DNA of 64,000 bases from Pseudomonas kribbensis (GTDB lineage: Bacteria > Pseudomonadota > Gammaproteobacteria > Pseudomonadales > Pseudomonadaceae): positions 1,178,001-1,242,000 of the forward strand of contig NZ_CP029608.1 of assembly GCF_003352185.1 (NCBI RefSeq). The letters are read 5' to 3'. Positions within the stretch are counted from its first letter, which is position 1. Every line of letters begins with the position of its first letter. The position numbers and the translations under genes were made by a program. This document shows, piece by piece, positions 46,016 to 54,887 of this stretch. The notes below the pieces were generated by a model. That model was not told the origin of the DNA. It ran no database searches and was given only the letters and a program-made list of their open reading frames with translations.

Positions 46016-46549
46016 ATGTTGATCGAACGAGCGCTGACTGAATCCGACTTGCCACTGCTGGCGCTGATCGACCGAAGTGAGTTGGTCGAGGAATGTTATC
46101 GCGTGGAGAACGGTGAGTTGATTCTGTATCCAGCGCGTTTTGACATGCGTGGCTGGCCCGAAGGGGAGGCGGAGGAGAATGCGCGGGTATTGGAAAAGTG
46201 CTGGCGCAGCGGCGGCTGGCTACACGGCCTTTTCGATGGCGAAACACTGGTGGCGGCAGTGGTTGTGGATAACCGGGTTATTCACAATCAGGGCCTGAAG
46301 ATGCGGCAGTTGAAGTTCCTGCACATCAGCCGTGCCTGGCGCGGGCAGGGATTGGGCGGGCGCTTGTTTGCCCTGGCTTGCGAGCATGGCCGAGAGGTTG
46401 GCGCCGAGGCGTTGTATGTCTCGGCGACCGAGTCGCGAAATACCGTGGAGTTCTATCAGCGCCAGGGTTGCCGGTTGCTGGCGCAACCGGACCCCGAGTT
46501 GTTTGCACTCGAGCCTCACGATATCCACTTTTACTGTCGCCTGGACTGA
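46016..46549 (+). CDS. GNAT family N-acetyltransferase
   Basis: Protein of 177 residues from ATG 46016, which follows an AAGGGAA ribosome site; the frame is open upstream through the terminator. The acetyl-CoA-binding motif A is FLHISRAWRGQGLGGRLFALA, with the Q/RxxGxG/A loop as RGQGLG. The C-terminal YQRQGCRLLAQ is the usual final strand. Substrate unknown. It lies alone between a terminator and a REPIN. Confidence 0.85.
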   Translation: MLIERALTESDLPLLALIDRSELVEECYRVENGELILYPARFDMRGWPEGEAEENARVLEKCWRSGGWLHGLFDGETLVAAVVVDNRVIHNQGLKMRQLKFLHISRAWRGQGLGGRLFALACEHGREVGAEALYVSATESRNTVEFYQRQGCRLLAQPDPELFALEPHDIHFYCRLD

Positions 46550-46554
46550 CGCCA

Positions 46555-46646
46555 TCGCGAGCAAGCTCGCTCCCACAGGTTTTCGGTCGTTCACAAACAC
46601 TGTGATCAATCGATATCCATGTGGGAGCTGGCTTGCCAGCGATGAG
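46555..46646. repeat. REPIN with one divergent arm
   Basis: TCGCGAGCAAGCTCGCTCCC at 46556-46575 pairs with GTGGGAGCTGGCTTGCCAGC at 46621-46640. The right arm keeps the palindrome through compensating changes (GCTGGC-TTGC-CAGC), so it belongs to a different REP subtype from the left arm. Confidence 0.8.
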
Positions 46647-46670
46647 GCCCGATCTGACGCCAGAGAATCA

Positions 46671-48299
46671 TCAAGGATACTTGCGCTTGTCCGGCGCTGG
46701 CGGGAAGTACTGGTACAACCAGGTTTCGCTCAGCGTGCGGTCGTTGGTGCGGATGAACAGGCGCAGCTCCACGGGATCGACGCTGTCATTGGTCGGGTAC
46801 CAGTCGAACAGGATCCGGTAGCCCTTGATGTCATCCAGCACCAGCACGCTGAAGTCCTGCACCTTGCCGTTGGAGCAAGTCACCACCGGTTCGATCCCGG
46901 TGCCCTGCGGCAGGCGATCCAGACCGCCACCGGTAAAGTCCACGGCAAAACGACGGGCCCAGACCGGCGGGTAGTGCTCGCCCGGTGCCCAGCCTTCGAC
47001 AAATCCACCCATGCCCGAGCGAGTTGCATGCACTCGTGCCAGTGGCGTGCCGACCGGCGGCAAGGCGCTCCAGTAGAGCTTGTAGCCGTAATTCAGCGAG
47101 TCGCCGGCGGCCACAGGCTTTTTCGGCGTCCAGAACGCGACGATGTTGTCGAGGGTCTCGCCGGTTGTAGGAATTTCCAGCAGATCGATGGAGCCTTCGC
47201 CCCACGCGGTCGTAGGTTCTACCCACAGGCTCGGCCGCTTGCTGTACCAGTCGACGGTATCCTGATAGTTGGCGAATTCGTGGTCGGTCTGCACCAGACC
47301 GAAACCCTTCGGATCGGTGTCGGCGAAAGCGTTGAATTGCAGGGTCGCCGGGTTGTTCAGCGGGCGGCAGATCCACTCGCCGTTGCCGCGCCACATGGCC
47401 AGACGATCCGAGTCATGGATTTGCGGGTGAATGGTGTCGCACATCCGGCGCTCGTGGGTGCCGCAACTGAACATGCTGGTCATCGGCGCGATGCCCAGCT
47501 GTTCGATGGCGGTGCGGGCATTGATGTGGGCATCGACTTCCATCACCACGCGCTCGGCCTGGCAATCGATGTCGAAGCGATAGGCGCCGGTCGCACTCGG
47601 CGAGTCGAGCAGGGCGTAGACCACGAAGCGGGTCGCGTTCTGATCCGGAGTCTCGAACCAGAACTTGGTGAAGTCAGGGAATTCTTCGCGTTTCTTGGCG
47701 TAGGTGTCGACGGCCAGGCCACGGGCGGAGAGGCCATATTGGCCAGTGGCATCCACCGCGCGGAAGTAGCTGGCGCCGAGGAACGACACCACGTCATGCC
47801 GATCCAGTTCCGGCGCCTTGAACAGCTTGAAGCCGGCAAAACCCAGGTCGCCCTTGAGCTGCTGGGTGTCGACCGAGGTGTTTTCGTAGTTGAACAGTTG
47901 AGGGCGGAAATGCACCTCGCGGGCTGTGCGAGTCTTGGGATCGACGCTGTACATACGCACCGGCTGGCGGAAACCCATGCCGACGTGGAAGAACTGCACG
48001 TCGAGCTGACCCTTGTTCTCCTTCCACAGCGAGTGTTCGCCGTCGTAGCGGATCGCGTTGAAGTTCTGCGGGGTCATGGTCGCCAGGGTCGGCGGCAGCA
48101 CCTGCTTGGTGTCCTGATACGCGCTGCCGGCCAGTTGCTTGGCCTGGCGCTTCAGCGTTTCGAAGTCGAAGGCCTGGGCTTCACCGTCGGCGGCACCGCC
48201 AGAGGCGGCCCAGGCGCGGGAGGCCAGCAGGCCCGTGGCCGATAGGCCGGTATAAGCCGCAATGGCCATGGACGCTTTGAGCAAATTCCTGCGGTGCAT
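46671..48299 (-). CDS. opgD: Glucan biosynthesis protein D (osmoregulated periplasmic glucans)
   Basis: Periplasmic protein of 542 residues that shapes linear osmoregulated periplasmic glucans together with OpgGH. The start ATG 48299 reveals a Tat signal ([18 protein letters not shown], ending RAWA). The mature MdoG/OpgD domain has [46 protein letters not shown] and the C-terminal beta-sandwich ending [14 protein letters not shown]. opgGH is not in this window. Confidence 0.95.
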   Translation of the reverse strand: MHRRNLLKASMAIAAYTGLSATGLLASRAWAASGGAADGEAQAFDFETLKRQAKQLAGSAYQDTKQVLPPTLATMTPQNFNAIRYDGEHSLWKENKGQLDVQFFHVGMGFRQPVRMYSVDPKTRTAREVHFRPQLFNYENTSVDTQQLKGDLGFAGFKLFKAPELDRHDVVSFLGASYFRAVDATGQYGLSARGLAVDTYAKKREEFPDFTKFWFETPDQNATRFVVYALLDSPSATGAYRFDIDCQAERVVMEVDAHINARTAIEQLGIAPMTSMFSCGTHERRMCDTIHPQIHDSDRLAMWRGNGEWICRPLNNPATLQFNAFADTDPKGFGLVQTDHEFANYQDTVDWYSKRPSLWVEPTTAWGEGSIDLLEIPTTGETLDNIVAFWTPKKPVAAGDSLNYGYKLYWSALPPVGTPLARVHATRSGMGGFVEGWAPGEHYPPVWARRFAVDFTGGGLDRLPQGTGIEPVVTCSNGKVQDFSVLVLDDIKGYRILFDWYPTNDSVDPVELRLFIRTNDRTLSETWLYQYFPPAPDKRKYP

Positions 48300-48702
48300 A
48301 GATACAACCTGTCGTGGACAATCCCGCGCCGTTCCTGGCACGTACTGGATCAGAAATTACGGTTCGGACAAGCCTTCGGCCAAACGCTACGGACTAGTAA
48401 CAGATGCGCGCTAGCTTAATCCGTTCGCTGATTTTGCAAAATTCCTTGATTACACGGCGACAGCGTCTCAATGAAACAAGACGTTACGGTTACTTATCCC
48501 ACAGCCTTTTCTGATTTACAGGGCATATCTGCTTTTTTCGACTAATTACTCTAAAAACCACTTTTCAGCGCCGATTTAATTTCTATTCTATGGGCATGGC
48601 CGGTCTCGACCTTTCGGGCGGGCAGGGCTCGAATCGCTGCTTAAGGGAGCAGGGCGATGCGGTTTTGGAAAAATTCTGACGTACTGGAAAAGGACAACGT
48701 CC
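48300..48702. other. Non-coding AT-rich interval between opgD and a small gene
   Basis: About 400 bases with no gene. The part from about 48400 to 48600 is distinctly AT-rich compared with the flanking genes and carries promoter-like A/T runs, but I cannot define a -35/-10 pair with confidence. It must hold the opgD promoter (leftward) and that of the small gene (rightward). Confidence 0.5.
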
Positions 48703-48888
48703 ATGGCAAAAGGACAAGGCATTACCGAAATGTTGGGCATCTTTCCCTGCCTCACCAACGTCCGGCGAAGACGCCGGCTCAGTCCTGACGAACTGAAGCT
48801 GGTGGAGCGATACCGGGAGTTGTCGGAGAGCGACCGGATTGCGATGAGGTATCTGGTGGATGCGATGAGGAGTGTTTCGCGGTTTTGA
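48703..48888 (+). CDS. Small basic protein of unknown function
   Basis: Protein of 61 residues. The N-terminal half is MAKGQGITEMLGIFPCLTNV, followed by five Arg in a row, then an amphipathic helical part (LSPDELKLVERYRELSESDR, MRYLVDAMR). That second part resembles tails of small Pseudomonas regulators. It has a good ribosome site region (AAAAGGA) and its own terminator, supporting a real gene. No function can be assigned. Confidence 0.6.
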   Translation: MAKGQGITEMLGIFPCLTNVRRRRRLSPDELKLVERYRELSESDRIAMRYLVDAMRSVSRF

Positions 48889-48899
48889 AGTGAAAAACC

Positions 48900-48931
48900 A
48901 AAGGGGCGGACTGTGAAGTCCGCCCCTTTTT
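48900..48931. terminator. Bidirectional terminator between small gene and Bro-N gene
   Basis: AAAGGGGCGGACT / AGTCCGCCCCTTT stem with a 4-nt loop and T-tracts on both strands, 11 bases after one stop and 12 bases before the convergent stop. Confidence 0.92.
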
Positions 48932-48943
48932 CATTCTTGAGGT

Positions 48944-49435
48944 TTACCGGGGACGCTGCGCCAGCATCAACTCAGGCATGTCCCGCCATTTCACCCAGGC
49001 CTGTTGTTGCCAGTGGAGCAGCGGCACGGTGACGCCGGCCCAATGCACCGAGCTCAGGCTCGGGTAGTTTTCCTCTGTTGCTGAGCTGGTTTCCCGCAGG
49101 ATGGGAATCACCTCATTGCTCAGCCATTGCCGCAGATTGCGGTTTTCCGGGATGAAATGGTGCACGAGTAACGTGTACATGCCGGATTCGCTGACCATCG
49201 GTGTCTCGACAACTTTGCCGTACTTGCGCAGCCGGACGGTGCGGCGTTGGTCGGGGTCGAGTTTCAGGGTGACACGTGGGGTCAAGGGATGGCCCATCAT
49301 GCGGCCGAGATCCTGAGCGCAGAACCAGGCTTGGTGATCGAGCAGGAGAGCATGGAGGAAGCGGTTGTGGCGGGTGAAAACCGTAGGGATAAAGTGCGTT
49401 TGGGTCTCAGGTGAGTTTTGCGCGTGCATAGTCAA
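48944..49435 (-). CDS. Bro-N domain (phage antirepressor-like) protein
   Basis: Protein of about 163 residues with an N-terminal Bro-N domain: FIPTVFTRHNRFLHALLLDH, AWFCAQDLGRMMGHP, then SESGMYTLLVHHFIPENRNLRQWLSNEVIPILRE in pieces (SESGMYTLLV, RQWLSNEVIP). Bro-N proteins are DNA-binding antirepressors of phages and also occur as lone chromosomal genes. The C-terminal KilA-C-type domain is absent. The TTG start at 49435 has GGAG 6 nt upstream; ATG 49429 is the alternative. The leader contains a C4-like RNA complementary to this ribosome site. No other phage genes are nearby. Confidence 0.82.
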   Translation of the reverse strand: MTMHAQNSPETQTHFIPTVFTRHNRFLHALLLDHQAWFCAQDLGRMMGHPLTPRVTLKLDPDQRRTVRLRKYGKVVETPMVSESGMYTLLVHHFIPENRNLRQWLSNEVIPILRETSSATEENYPSLSSVHWAGVTVPLLHWQQQAWVKWRDMPELMLAQRPR

Positions 49436-49487
49436 TTTCTACTCCATGTTGAAATGAGAGCCGCCTAATCCTTCGACAGATTTGGGA

Positions 49488-49565
49488 GGCGAACCGTGCG
49501 GCGTTCGAAGTCGGAACATTCTCGATCAACATGGAAGCCGAGAGGCCCGCGCCACACGGTCCGCC
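49488..49565 (-). ncRNA. C4-like antisense RNA in the leader of the Bro-N gene
   Basis: Read on the minus strand, GGCGGACCGTGTGGCG and CGCCGCACGGTTCGCC form 16 consecutive pairs (two G-U). Inside is a second hairpin, TCTCG/CGAGA, with a 14-nt loop containing TCCATGTTGA (49526-49535). That loop is perfectly complementary to TCAACATGGA at 49443-49452, which includes the GG(A) of the Bro-N Shine-Dalgarno. A second target copy, TCAACATGG, lies 5' of the stem (49622-49630). This matches the organisation of the phage P1/P7 C4 antisense RNA that controls an antirepressor. The assignment is by eye. Confidence 0.6.
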
Positions 49566-49860
49566 ATAACGCGAATCCGAAAGGCAAAAAAGCCTCGGTT
49601 TCTATGGAGGACGCAGTTGCGCCATGTTGATGATGTACCGGCTTCGACCCCGGGCCGCTGATTGGGCAGCGACGGGATAAAGCCTATCGGTCAGGCGCTA
49701 GCAGCGCCAAGTCTACTCTGCCGACGGATGTTGTAGGAATTGCAGCTATTTCAAGAAGGGCGGATCTGTAGGAGTTTCCTGTATTTGCCGTGAGCTTACG
49801 AAAGCTCCACTTCTCCCCGTGAGTTTCCTATATCTATCCAACTGAAACCGATTACTGCGG
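49566..49860. promoter_or_regulatory. Upstream part of the Bro-N leader and flanking gap
   Basis: No gene is credible here. Besides the second C4-target copy at 49622-49630, there is a hairpin CCGA-AGGC/GCCT-CGG at 49577-49598 with an A6 loop (T6 on the minus strand), and a palindrome GGCGCTagcAGCGCC at 49694-49708. The Bro-N promoter (leftward) and the promoter of the small gene at 49878 must lie in this interval; I could not fix either. Confidence 0.4.
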
Positions 49861-49877
49861 TGACCCGGAGCAGACCA

Positions 49878-50057
49878 TTGAACAAACACAGCAAGGGCAG
49901 CCGTCCGAAAGATCCTGAAGATTGTTTCGACAAGGTGCGCGGAAAAGCGGATATCAAATGGCGTACCGACGATTTGATGGTTTTGCTTCGCGGAGACGAT
50001 GCCGATCAAGCCCCGGAATCAAACAACGATGCCGGGGCTATTCAAATCAGCGGCTAA
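49878..50057 (+). CDS. Small hypothetical protein
   Basis: Frame of 59 residues starting at TTG 49878, with GGAG 8 nt upstream. The sequence after the initiator is NKHSKGSRPKDPEDCFDKVR, then GKADIKWRTDDLMVLLRGDD, and an acidic tail. Its charged, compact pattern ending in an LLRG helix is reminiscent of small regulators or antitoxins, but no family is recognised and no toxin partner is adjacent. The stop overlaps the end of the convergent permease gene by 11 bases. The gene call is tentative. Confidence 0.45.
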   Translation: MNKHSKGSRPKDPEDCFDKVRGKADIKWRTDDLMVLLRGDDADQAPESNNDAGAIQISG

Positions 50058-51531
50058 CTTTCCACGCATCCCCAGCCGGCGCCTTCCCATGGTCATACGG
50101 CTTGCCAATCCACATATAAATCAACCCCAGACCAATCACGATCACCGTGCTCAGCACCATCGCGTAGTTGATGTACCACGCCGCATCCGGCGTGCGTGGC
50201 CAGGCCATGTTGATGATTGCGCCGACGCCGTAGACCAGCGCGCTGATGTTCACCGGCCAGCCCCAGGCGCCGAGGGTGAATTTGCCGCTGGGTTTCCAGC
50301 CTTTGCTGCGGGCGTACAGGGCGGCCAGCACGATCATCTGGAACGCGAGGTAGATGCCGATGGCGGCGAAGCTGACGATGGTCGCTACGGCGTCTTGCAG
50401 GAAGAAGCCGAGGGCGATGATCAGGCCGGGCAGGACGCCGGACACGAACAGCGCAGCAACCGGCACCTGAGTAGTAGGAGAAATCTTTTTCAGCAGTCGG
50501 CTGCCGATGACCATTTCATCGCGAGCGTAGGAATACAGCAGACGACTCGCCGCCGCTTGCAGGCTGATGACGCAGGAGATGAAGGAAATCATCACCACGC
50601 CCATCACCACTTTCGAACCGACCGGGCCGAAGGCGTTGTTGAGGATGGTGGTGACCGGGTCCTTGTCGGTGCCGTTGATCACCGCTTGCATGTCCGGTAC
50701 GGCAAGGATCAGCGCGAGGCAAGCGAACATCGCCGCGATGCCGCCGATGTAGATGGTCATGCGCATGGCCACCGGGATTTTCTTGCTCGGGTTCGGGGTT
50801 TCTTCGGCCACATCGCCACAGGCCTCGAAGCCGTAGTAGAGGAACATCCCCGCCAGCGAAGCGGTGAGGAACGCCGGCAGGTAAGAGCCGTCGACGCTGA
50901 TATCGAAGGTGTTGAACAGCACGCTGATCGGCTGGTGACGCTCGAAAATCAGCAGGTACACGCCGACGATCACCGCGCCCACCAGCTCGCAGAGGAAGCC
51001 GAACATGGCGATCCGCGCCAGCACTTTGGTGCCGCTGAGGTTGACTAGTGTGGCGAACAGCGTCAGCACCAGGGCGATGACGATGTTGGTGTTGTTGCTC
51101 GGCTCAAAACCCAGCATGGCGGCGAGGTACGGGCCGGCACCGACCGCAACGGCGGCGATGGTCACGCACAGGGCGATGGAGTAGATCCAGCCGACCATCC
51201 ATGCCCATTTCTTGCCCACTAGACGCCGCGCCCAAGGATAGACGCCGCCGGAAATCGGGAACTGCGACACCACTTCGCCGAAGATCAGGCATACCAGCAA
51301 TTGCCCACAACCGACCAGCAAGTAGGCCCAGAACATCGGTGGTCCGCCGGCGGCGAGGCACAGGCCGAACAGGGTATAAACCCCTACGACCGGTGAAAGA
51401 TAAGTGAAGCCCAGCGCGAAGTTTTCCCACAGGCTCATGCTGCGGTTGAAGTTGGAGGTGTAGCCCAGTCGGCGCAGTTGTTCGGCATCGCTGTCGGCAA
51501 CGGCGGCTGAGAGATCGGGTGATGCACTCAT
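50047..51531 (-). CDS. APC superfamily amino acid/polyamine permease
   Basis: Inner-membrane transporter of 494 residues with about 12 hydrophobic segments. APC motifs: RSMSLWENFALGFTYLSPVVG in the first segment, GEVVSQFPISGGVYPWARRL after it, and GFEACGDVAEETPNPSKKIP in the middle. The last two are typical of the GABA/choline/ethanolamine-type permeases. Placed downstream of the ydcW-like aldehyde dehydrogenase, it probably imports GABA, putrescine or a related amine. It lies 145 bases past that gene, so it may have its own promoter. Confidence 0.87.
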   Translation of the reverse strand: MSASPDLSAAVADSDAEQLRRLGYTSNFNRSMSLWENFALGFTYLSPVVGVYTLFGLCLAAGGPPMFWAYLLVGCGQLLVCLIFGEVVSQFPISGGVYPWARRLVGKKWAWMVGWIYSIALCVTIAAVAVGAGPYLAAMLGFEPSNNTNIVIALVLTLFATLVNLSGTKVLARIAMFGFLCELVGAVIVGVYLLIFERHQPISVLFNTFDISVDGSYLPAFLTASLAGMFLYYGFEACGDVAEETPNPSKKIPVAMRMTIYIGGIAAMFACLALILAVPDMQAVINGTDKDPVTTILNNAFGPVGSKVVMGVVMISFISCVISLQAAASRLLYSYARDEMVIGSRLLKKISPTTQVPVAALFVSGVLPGLIIALGFFLQDAVATIVSFAAIGIYLAFQMIVLAALYARSKGWKPSGKFTLGAWGWPVNISALVYGVGAIINMAWPRTPDAAWYINYAMVLSTVIVIGLGLIYMWIGKPYDHGKAPAGDAWKVSR

Positions 51532-51676
51532 GTGTGTTTGCTCCGTGAAATCGGCAGATTTCGGATGGCCGAAACCGTGGCGGGGCTTTGTGAGCGCCGC
51601 CCGGATCGGTAGTTATTGTTTTGAATGCCTGGTGGTGCGAATGACCGGTTTCTGCCTTGAAGCCGGGGGGATGCCT

Positions 51677-53101
51677 TTAGTGCTTGAACATCACATGCCG
51701 AACCGTGGTGTAGTCCTCCAGCCCGTACATGGACATGTCCTTGCCGTAGCCGGACAGTTTCTGACCGCCATGGGGCATTTCGCTGACGAGCATGAAGTGC
51801 GTGTTCACCCAGGTGCAGCCGTATTGCAACCGTGCGGACAGGCGATGGGCGCGTCCTACATCCGCCGTCCACACCGAGGACGCCAGACCGTAGTCCGAAT
51901 CGTTGGCCCACTCCAGCGCCTGGGCTTCATCGGTGAATTTGGTTACCGACACCACCGGCCCGAACACTTCGCGACGGACGATTTCGTCGTCCTGCTGCGC
52001 GTCGGCCAGCACGGTCGGTTCGAAGAAGAAGCCATTGCCCTCCACAGCCTTGCCGCCAGTGACCAAACGAATGTGCGGTTGCGCTACGGCGCGCTCGACA
52101 AACCCGGCCACGCGGTCGCGATGCTGGGCGGTGATCAGCGGCCCCAGTTCGGTCGACGGATCATCCTGCAAGCCGTACTTGATGCTGCTCACCGCCGCGC
52201 CGAGCTTCTCGACGAACTTGTCGTAGATGCCTTGCTGGGCGTAGATCCGGCAGGCAGCAGTGCAGTCCTGGCCGGCATTGTAGAAGCCGAAAGTGCGAAT
52301 GCCTTCGACTGCAGCATCAATGTCGGCGTCGTCGAAGATGATCACCGGGGCCTTGCCGCCCAGTTCCATGTGCATGCGTTTGACGCTGTCGGCGGTGCTG
52401 GAAATGATGTTCGAGCCGGTGGCGATGGAGCCGGTCAGCGAAACCATGCGCACTTTCGGATGGGTCACCAGCGGACTGCCCACGCTCGGCCCACGACCGA
52501 ACACCAGATTGAGCACACCGGCCGGGAAAATATCCGACGCCAGTTCGGCCAGACGCAACGCAGTCAGCGGGGTTTGTTCCGACGGTTTGAGCACCACGGT
52601 ATTACCGGCGGCGAGGGCCGGGGCGATTTTCCAGGCGACCATCATCAGCGGGTAGTTCCACGGCGCGATGGAGGCGATCACGCCCACCGGGTCGCGGCGG
52701 ATCATCGACGTGTGGCCGGGCAGGTATTCGCCGCCGGCCGAACCGCTCATGCAACGACTGGCGCCGGCGAAGAAACGGAACACGTCGGCAATCGCCGGGA
52801 TCTCGTCGTTCAGCGCGGCACTGTAGGGTTTGCCGCAGTTGTCCGATTCGAGTTTCGCCAGCTCTTCACCGTGGGCTTCGATGGCGTCGGCGAGTTTGAG
52901 CAGCAGCAGCGAACGGTCTTTCGGCGTAGTCTGCGACCATTCGGCGAAGGCACTGTCGGCGGCGCGCACGGCGGCATCGACCTGGGCTTCGGTGGCTTCG
53001 TTGATTTCCACCAGCACTTCGCCGCGCGCCGGGTTGAGCACCGGTTGCGCCGGGCCTTCACCGTTGACCAGGTGGCCGTTGATCAAGAGTTTGGTTTGCA
53101 T
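51677..53101 (-). CDS. patD: Gamma-aminobutyraldehyde dehydrogenase (YdcW/PatD-like)
   Basis: NAD-dependent aldehyde dehydrogenase of 474 residues, the same length as E. coli YdcW, which oxidises 4-aminobutanal to GABA in putrescine breakdown. Motifs: [30 protein letters not shown]-equivalent SLTGSIATG, the catalytic Glu in [12 protein letters not shown] and the catalytic Cys in [13 protein letters not shown]. It lies 50 bases downstream of the second permease gene. The order SBP-ATPase-permease-permease-dehydrogenase equals E. coli ydcSTUVW. Confidence 0.88.
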   Translation of the reverse strand: MQTKLLINGHLVNGEGPAQPVLNPARGEVLVEINEATEAQVDAAVRAADSAFAEWSQTTPKDRSLLLLKLADAIEAHGEELAKLESDNCGKPYSAALNDEIPAIADVFRFFAGASRCMSGSAGGEYLPGHTSMIRRDPVGVIASIAPWNYPLMMVAWKIAPALAAGNTVVLKPSEQTPLTALRLAELASDIFPAGVLNLVFGRGPSVGSPLVTHPKVRMVSLTGSIATGSNIISSTADSVKRMHMELGGKAPVIIFDDADIDAAVEGIRTFGFYNAGQDCTAACRIYAQQGIYDKFVEKLGAAVSSIKYGLQDDPSTELGPLITAQHRDRVAGFVERAVAQPHIRLVTGGKAVEGNGFFFEPTVLADAQQDDEIVRREVFGPVVSVTKFTDEAQALEWANDSDYGLASSVWTADVGRAHRLSARLQYGCTWVNTHFMLVSEMPHGGQKLSGYGKDMSMYGLEDYTTVRHVMFKH

Positions 53102-53151
53102 GTTGTTGTCCTCTTTCTACTGCAAATTCAGGGTGGGAAAGGTCAGGAAAT

Positions 53152-53961
53152 TCATTTGCCGCCGCTGCCGGCCACGCTCTCGCCACCCCGGGTCAGGTAG
53201 TAGGCGCCGAGGATCGGCAGCATGGTTACGAGCATCACGAGCATCGCCACGACGTTGGTCACCGGCACGTCCCGTGGGCGGCTCAACTGGTTGAGCAACC
53301 ACAGCGGCAAGGTGCGTTCATGGCCGGCGGTGAAGGTGGTGACGATGATTTCGTCGAACGACAGCGCAAACGCGAGCATGCCGCCGGCGAGCAGGGCCGA
53401 GCCGAGGTTCGGCAGGATGATGTAGCGGAAGGTCTGCCAGCCGTCGGCACCAAGATCCATCGACGCCTCGATCAGACTGTGCGAAGTGCGGCGCAAACGG
53501 GCGATGACATTGTTGTAGACGATCACCACGCAAAAGGTCGCGTGGCCGACGATGATGGTGAACATCCCTGGCTCGATCCCCAGCGTCTTGAAGGTCGCCA
53601 GCAGCGCGATCCCGGTGATGATCCCCGGCAATGCAATCGGCAGGATCAGCATCAGCGAAATGCCCTGTTTGCCGAAGAAGTCCCGGCGATAAAGCGCAGC
53701 GGAAGCGAGGGTGCCGAGCACCATCGCAATCAGTGTGGCGATGGCCGCGATCTGCAACGACAGCTTGATCGCTTCCAGCACGTCCGGCCGGGAAAACGCC
53801 ACGCTGAACCAGTGCAGCGTGAAGCCTTTCGGTGGAAAGCTGAACGCCGCGTCTTCGGTGTTGAAGGCGTAGAGGAAGATGATCAGGATCGGGAAGTGCA
53901 GAAATACCAGCCCGCCCCAGGCTGCGATGCGCAGACCGAGAGATGCTTTTTCAGAGTGCAT
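53152..53961 (-). CDS. ydcV: ABC transporter permease (YdcV/PotC-like)
   Basis: Membrane protein of 269 residues with about six hydrophobic segments. The permease EAA loop, which contacts the ATPase, is [22 protein letters not shown]. The N-terminus [27 protein letters not shown] is typical of PotC/YdcV. The start overlaps the preceding permease gene by 11 bases, indicating coupled translation of the heterodimer. Confidence 0.9.
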   Translation of the reverse strand: MHSEKASLGLRIAAWGGLVFLHFPILIIFLYAFNTEDAAFSFPPKGFTLHWFSVAFSRPDVLEAIKLSLQIAAIATLIAMVLGTLASAALYRRDFFGKQGISLMLILPIALPGIITGIALLATFKTLGIEPGMFTIIVGHATFCVVIVYNNVIARLRRTSHSLIEASMDLGADGWQTFRYIILPNLGSALLAGGMLAFALSFDEIIVTTFTAGHERTLPLWLLNQLSRPRDVPVTNVVAMLVMLVTMLPILGAYYLTRGGESVAGSGGK

Positions 53962-54886
53962 CGAAGGCCCCCAGTCGTTTGACGATGGACAGGTAGATGG
54001 CGATCAGCACGATGGGCACCAGCGTGAACGCCGCAGCCATCGGCATGTTGCCGATCGCGCCTTGCTGCGCGTAGACCATGCTGCCGACGAAGTAGCCCGG
54101 CGGGCCCACCAGTTGCGGCACGATGAAGTCGCCCAGGGTCAGCGAGAACGTGAAGATCGAACCGGCCGCGATGCCCGGCACCGACAGCGGCAGAATCACC
54201 TGCATGAAGGTCTGGCGCGGTTTGGCTCCAAGGTCCGCGGAGGCTTGCAGCAACGACGGCGGCAGGCGTTCCAGCGAGGCCTGGATCGGCAGAATCATGA
54301 ACGGCAGCCAGATGTAGACGAACACCATGAACCGCCCCAGATGCGAGGTCGACAAGGTGCTGCCGCCGACCCCGGGAATCCCGAGAATGAAGTGCAGAAC
54401 CGGCTCCAGCCCCAGGTGCTGAACGAACCACTGCGCCACGCCGCCCTTGGCCAGCAACAACGTCCAGGCGTAGGCCTTGACGATGTAACTGGCCCACATC
54501 GGCATCATCACTGCGATGTAGAAAAACGCCTTGGTCTTGCCGGTGGTGTAGCGCGCCATGTAGTAGGCAATCGGGAACGCGACGATGGCGCTGGCGATCG
54601 ACACCACGACGGCCATGCTCAGGGTGCGCAGAATGATGTCGAAGTTCGACGGCTGAAACAGTGCGGCGAAATTGGCCAGGGTCAGGTCAGGCGTGACCGC
54701 CATGGTGAAGTCGTCGAAGGTGTAGAAACCTTGCCACAACAGCACCAGCAGCGAGCCGAGATAGATCGCGCCGAACCACAGCAGCGGCGGCACCAGCAGC
54801 ATCGACAGATACAAATTCGGCTTGCGATAGAGCAGGTTGGAAAACCTGCGCAACGGTGCCGATTGAGGGAGGGCGAGGGCGGTCAT
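53951..54886 (-). CDS. ydcU: ABC transporter permease (YdcU/PotB-like)
   Basis: Membrane protein of 311 residues with about six hydrophobic segments; ATG 54886 is the third base past the ATPase stop region (1-base gap). The EAA loop is [25 protein letters not shown] (in pieces [21 protein letters not shown]). The long first periplasmic loop ([20 protein letters not shown]) is usual for PotB/YdcU. It pairs with the overlapping downstream permease. Confidence 0.9.
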   Translation of the reverse strand: MTALALPQSAPLRRFSNLLYRKPNLYLSMLLVPPLLWFGAIYLGSLLVLLWQGFYTFDDFTMAVTPDLTLANFAALFQPSNFDIILRTLSMAVVVSIASAIVAFPIAYYMARYTTGKTKAFFYIAVMMPMWASYIVKAYAWTLLLAKGGVAQWFVQHLGLEPVLHFILGIPGVGGSTLSTSHLGRFMVFVYIWLPFMILPIQASLERLPPSLLQASADLGAKPRQTFMQVILPLSVPGIAAGSIFTFSLTLGDFIVPQLVGPPGYFVGSMVYAQQGAIGNMPMAAAFTLVPIVLIAIYLSIVKRLGAFDAL

Positions 54887-54887
54887 A

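Noticed and set aside
46332..48245. Long plus-strand open frame (about 637 codons) opposite opgD
   Set aside because: It runs through the GNAT gene, a REPIN and opgD in the wrong frame or strand, and has no recognisable motif. OpgD has a Tat signal and full domain.
49746..50009. 87-codon minus-strand frame near the Bro-N leader
   Set aside because: Overlaps the better-supported small plus-strand gene, lacks a ribosome site and shows no family pattern.
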